Positions 62,635-64,000 of a DNA stretch of 64,000 nt are shown piece after piece. Location: NCBI GenBank assembly GCA_039621445.1, contig CP154956.1, positions 93,002,648 to 93,066,647 on the forward strand, in the 5' to 3' direction. Positions within the stretch are counted from its first letter, which is position 1. Each line of letters begins with the position of its first letter. The position numbers and the translations under genes are program-made. The notes under the pieces are model-generated. The model worked only from the letters and a program-made list of their open reading frames with translations, was not told where the DNA came from and did not search any database. Source of the DNA: Euglena gracilis (lineage: Eukaryota; Euglenida; Euglenophyceae; Euglenales).

Positions 62635-62740
62635 AGGTAGTTGATAAGCATAAGTGTTACGTGTACAAGTTAGTCCTAAATTTAGGCCTAACTCCTAACC
62701 CTAACCCTATTCCATCAATAACACAAAAAAATTTCCAACC
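62635..62740. mobile_element. Remnant of the GGCAGCC foldback MITE core
   Basis: TGTACAAGTTAGTCCTAA, TTAGGCCTAACTCCTAACCC and TAACCCTATTCCATCAATAA match the right half of the MITE core. Terminal hairpins are missing. Confidence 0.6.
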
Positions 62741-62991
62741 CCCCTGATCATTCAGTTTGGTGCAATCTCTGAAATGCATCCCGGTGATGAACTTCGTTTC
62801 CCCCGTGCGTACCAGTGGGAGCCACTTGAGGAGTGATAATCAAACTCATGCACACACGCAAACAATTGAAAATGGACAAAGGCATCCTCTTCCCAAGAAC
62901 CAATATGGCCCCATCCAATCTCTTCAAAGAATAGTGGGAGGAAATTTTTTTGAGGCAGGCGTGACGTGATCCGGCTGGCACCGCCGCGCAG

Positions 62992-63049
62992 GAGAACGGC
63001 GGCAGCACCGACGAAGCCACCCAATACAGGGCCCCGCTTCTTCTCAACG
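62992..63049 (+). CDS. Module B, first exon
   Basis: After CCGCCGCGCAG it reads ENGGSTDEATQYRAPLLLN and ends in phase 1 at AACG/GTGCTC. The phase matches the exon at 63517 exactly. Confidence 0.6.
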
Positions 63050-63516
63050 GTGCTCATTACCCCCCATCCCGACCACAGGACAAGAGGTGGAGTGTAGCTG
63101 GACGTGGGGAGGGGAGGAAAGGTCTGTCTGTTAATTGCAAGTCTGCTTTTAGTTTAACTTTTTCCCCTTTTCGTGCATTATTTGCTCTGTTTCGCTGATA
63201 TGGTCTGTAATTGCAGTCAGTAAATGTCAGAACGGTCGGTGGGGGTTCTGGTCTGGGCATTTCTGGAGGACAGGACCCTCAGCAATTCGATGCGGTTTGC
63301 TTTTTCGTTCAGATCAGCGGTCGAGAAACTCTGCTGGAGAATTTCAGAAGGGTGTCGACATTGCGAACGTTGCTTGTTAATGACGTTGTTGATGCCATGC
63401 CACACAACTGGCCCCACCTCCCTCCCCCCTCTTCAAACCGCACCCCTCCCCTTGCCCCCCCCCCGACCACCAGTCTATACTGAGACACTCCCCCCCGGCC
63501 GAGGGTTGCATTGCAG
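63050..63516 (+). other. 467-base intron of module B
   Basis: Donor GTGCTC, acceptor GGGTTGCATTGCAG. It contains an open stretch (63205-63420) reading GGQDPQQFDAVCFFVQISG and RETLLENFRRVSTLRTLLVN. The other frames and strand are also open there, so I do not call it an exon, but a skipped exon is possible. Confidence 0.45.
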
Positions 63517-63844
63517 CTAAGGGGGCTGCGTCCGAAGAGGCACACGGCAAAGTTCTCAAGATGGAGGCAGTAGCTGAGTTTGTTGGCCGGATTAGTGCCG
63601 CCCACCGCAATGGCCAGGATTTGCAACCTCCGACAAGGGGCCACTACCACAATCAAACCAATGCTAACGGGTGCCACAAATCGCACGGAGCAGCCCAACC
63701 CCAACCCAGCGAAGCGAGGGTGACCGACCGGGCGAGCCCCTGCCGCTCGACCCCGCCGCCTGACGACACAGCTCCCACTGTGGCGGACGCCTCCTGTGAG
63801 ACCGACCCGCAGCCCCCGGTCAGCGAGGAAAAGGCCGCGGCGGG
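63517..63844 (+). CDS. Module B, second exon
   Basis: It reads KGAASEEAHGKVLKMEAVAE, FVGRISAAHRNGQDLQPPTR, GHYHNQTNANGCHKSHGAAQ, then QPSEARVTDRASPCRSTPPP, DDTAPTVADASCETDPQPPV and SEEKAAAG. The last part duplicates 61807-61945; the first part has no counterpart in module A. It ends in phase 2 at GG/GTGCCC. Confidence 0.7.
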
Positions 63845-63917
63845 GTGCCCCCCCAAAAAATATTTTTATGGGCTGGTGGTGGTGGTAGACCATACCTGTG
63901 GCGATCTCCCGTTGCAG
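63845..63917 (+). other. 73-base intron of module B
   Basis: Donor GTGCCC, acceptor GATCTCCCGTTGCAG. The end is homologous to the end of the 261-base intron of module A (CATACGTGTGGCAATCTCG against CATACCTGTGGCGATCTCC). Confidence 0.65.
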
Positions 63918-64000
63918 CGTTACGAGTTTCAGCCTGCTTTTTTCGACAGCCGAAATGGCGGGGAAAACACTTGAGGCTGTGCATCACGGCAAACGGGAAC
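63918..64000 (+). CDS. Module B, third exon, runs off the window
   Basis: It reads VTSFSLLFSTAEMAGKTLEA then VHHGKRE and is still open at the last base. It is homologous to 62207-62264 but lacks the extra base that stops module A. Confidence 0.6.

Overview
The window is nuclear DNA of a eukaryote, most likely a single-celled alga or other protist with a large, intron-rich, repeat-laden genome. I cannot name the organism. No bacterial gene layout is present, and no rRNA, tRNA or CRISPR was seen. Coding sequence occurs as short islands (60-400 bases) with GC-rich third codon positions. These are flanked by plausible splice sites: donors such as GTATTT and GTATTG, acceptors usually CAG or AAG followed by G. 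Between them lie long T-rich, poly-C and poly-G rich stretches. Nearly every convincing exon is on the plus strand. Exon boundaries are therefore inferred, and most gene functions are unknown.

Layout. 0-3 kb: a microsatellite, a reverse transcriptase fragment cut by a terminal-inverted-repeat (TIR) element, further small elements and one exon. 3-12 kb: mostly intron-like and repeat sequence. 12.8-16.8 kb: an 88-codon ORF, a gene 3' end with a resolved 64-base intron, a foldback MITE and two exon candidates. 20.4-22.1 kb: a terminal exon and a degenerate hAT-type transposon. 22.5-26.3 kb: about 200 copies of an 18-bp coding minisatellite. 26.4-34.5 kb: repeats, including a diverged copy of the 6.4-7.4 kb region. 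34.6-42.4 kb: isolated exons, a 12-bp satellite and large microsatellites. 43.4-45.0 kb: a TIR-to-TIR hAT transposon with recognisable transposase exons. 45.9-49.4 kb: exons of one gene with a consistent splice, then further exons. 53.7-54.5 kb and 57.6-59.4 kb: low-complexity charged and proline-rich protein genes, interrupted by a mobile element that seems to have become an intron. 61-64 kb: a gene with a duplicated two-exon module that runs off the window end.

The strongest theme is how small DNA transposons interact with genes. Many short elements (200-600 bp) have TIRs and internal poly-C or poly-G tracts, and they are often nested. One such element in the PPENKP-repeat gene (58.65-58.95 kb) is flanked by a near-perfect 9-bp target duplication. 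The upstream copy supplies the GT donor and the element's own end supplies the AG acceptor, which is the signature of an introner. In the 61-64 kb module, one intron copy is 73 bases and its duplicate is 261 bases because a repeat element inserted into it.
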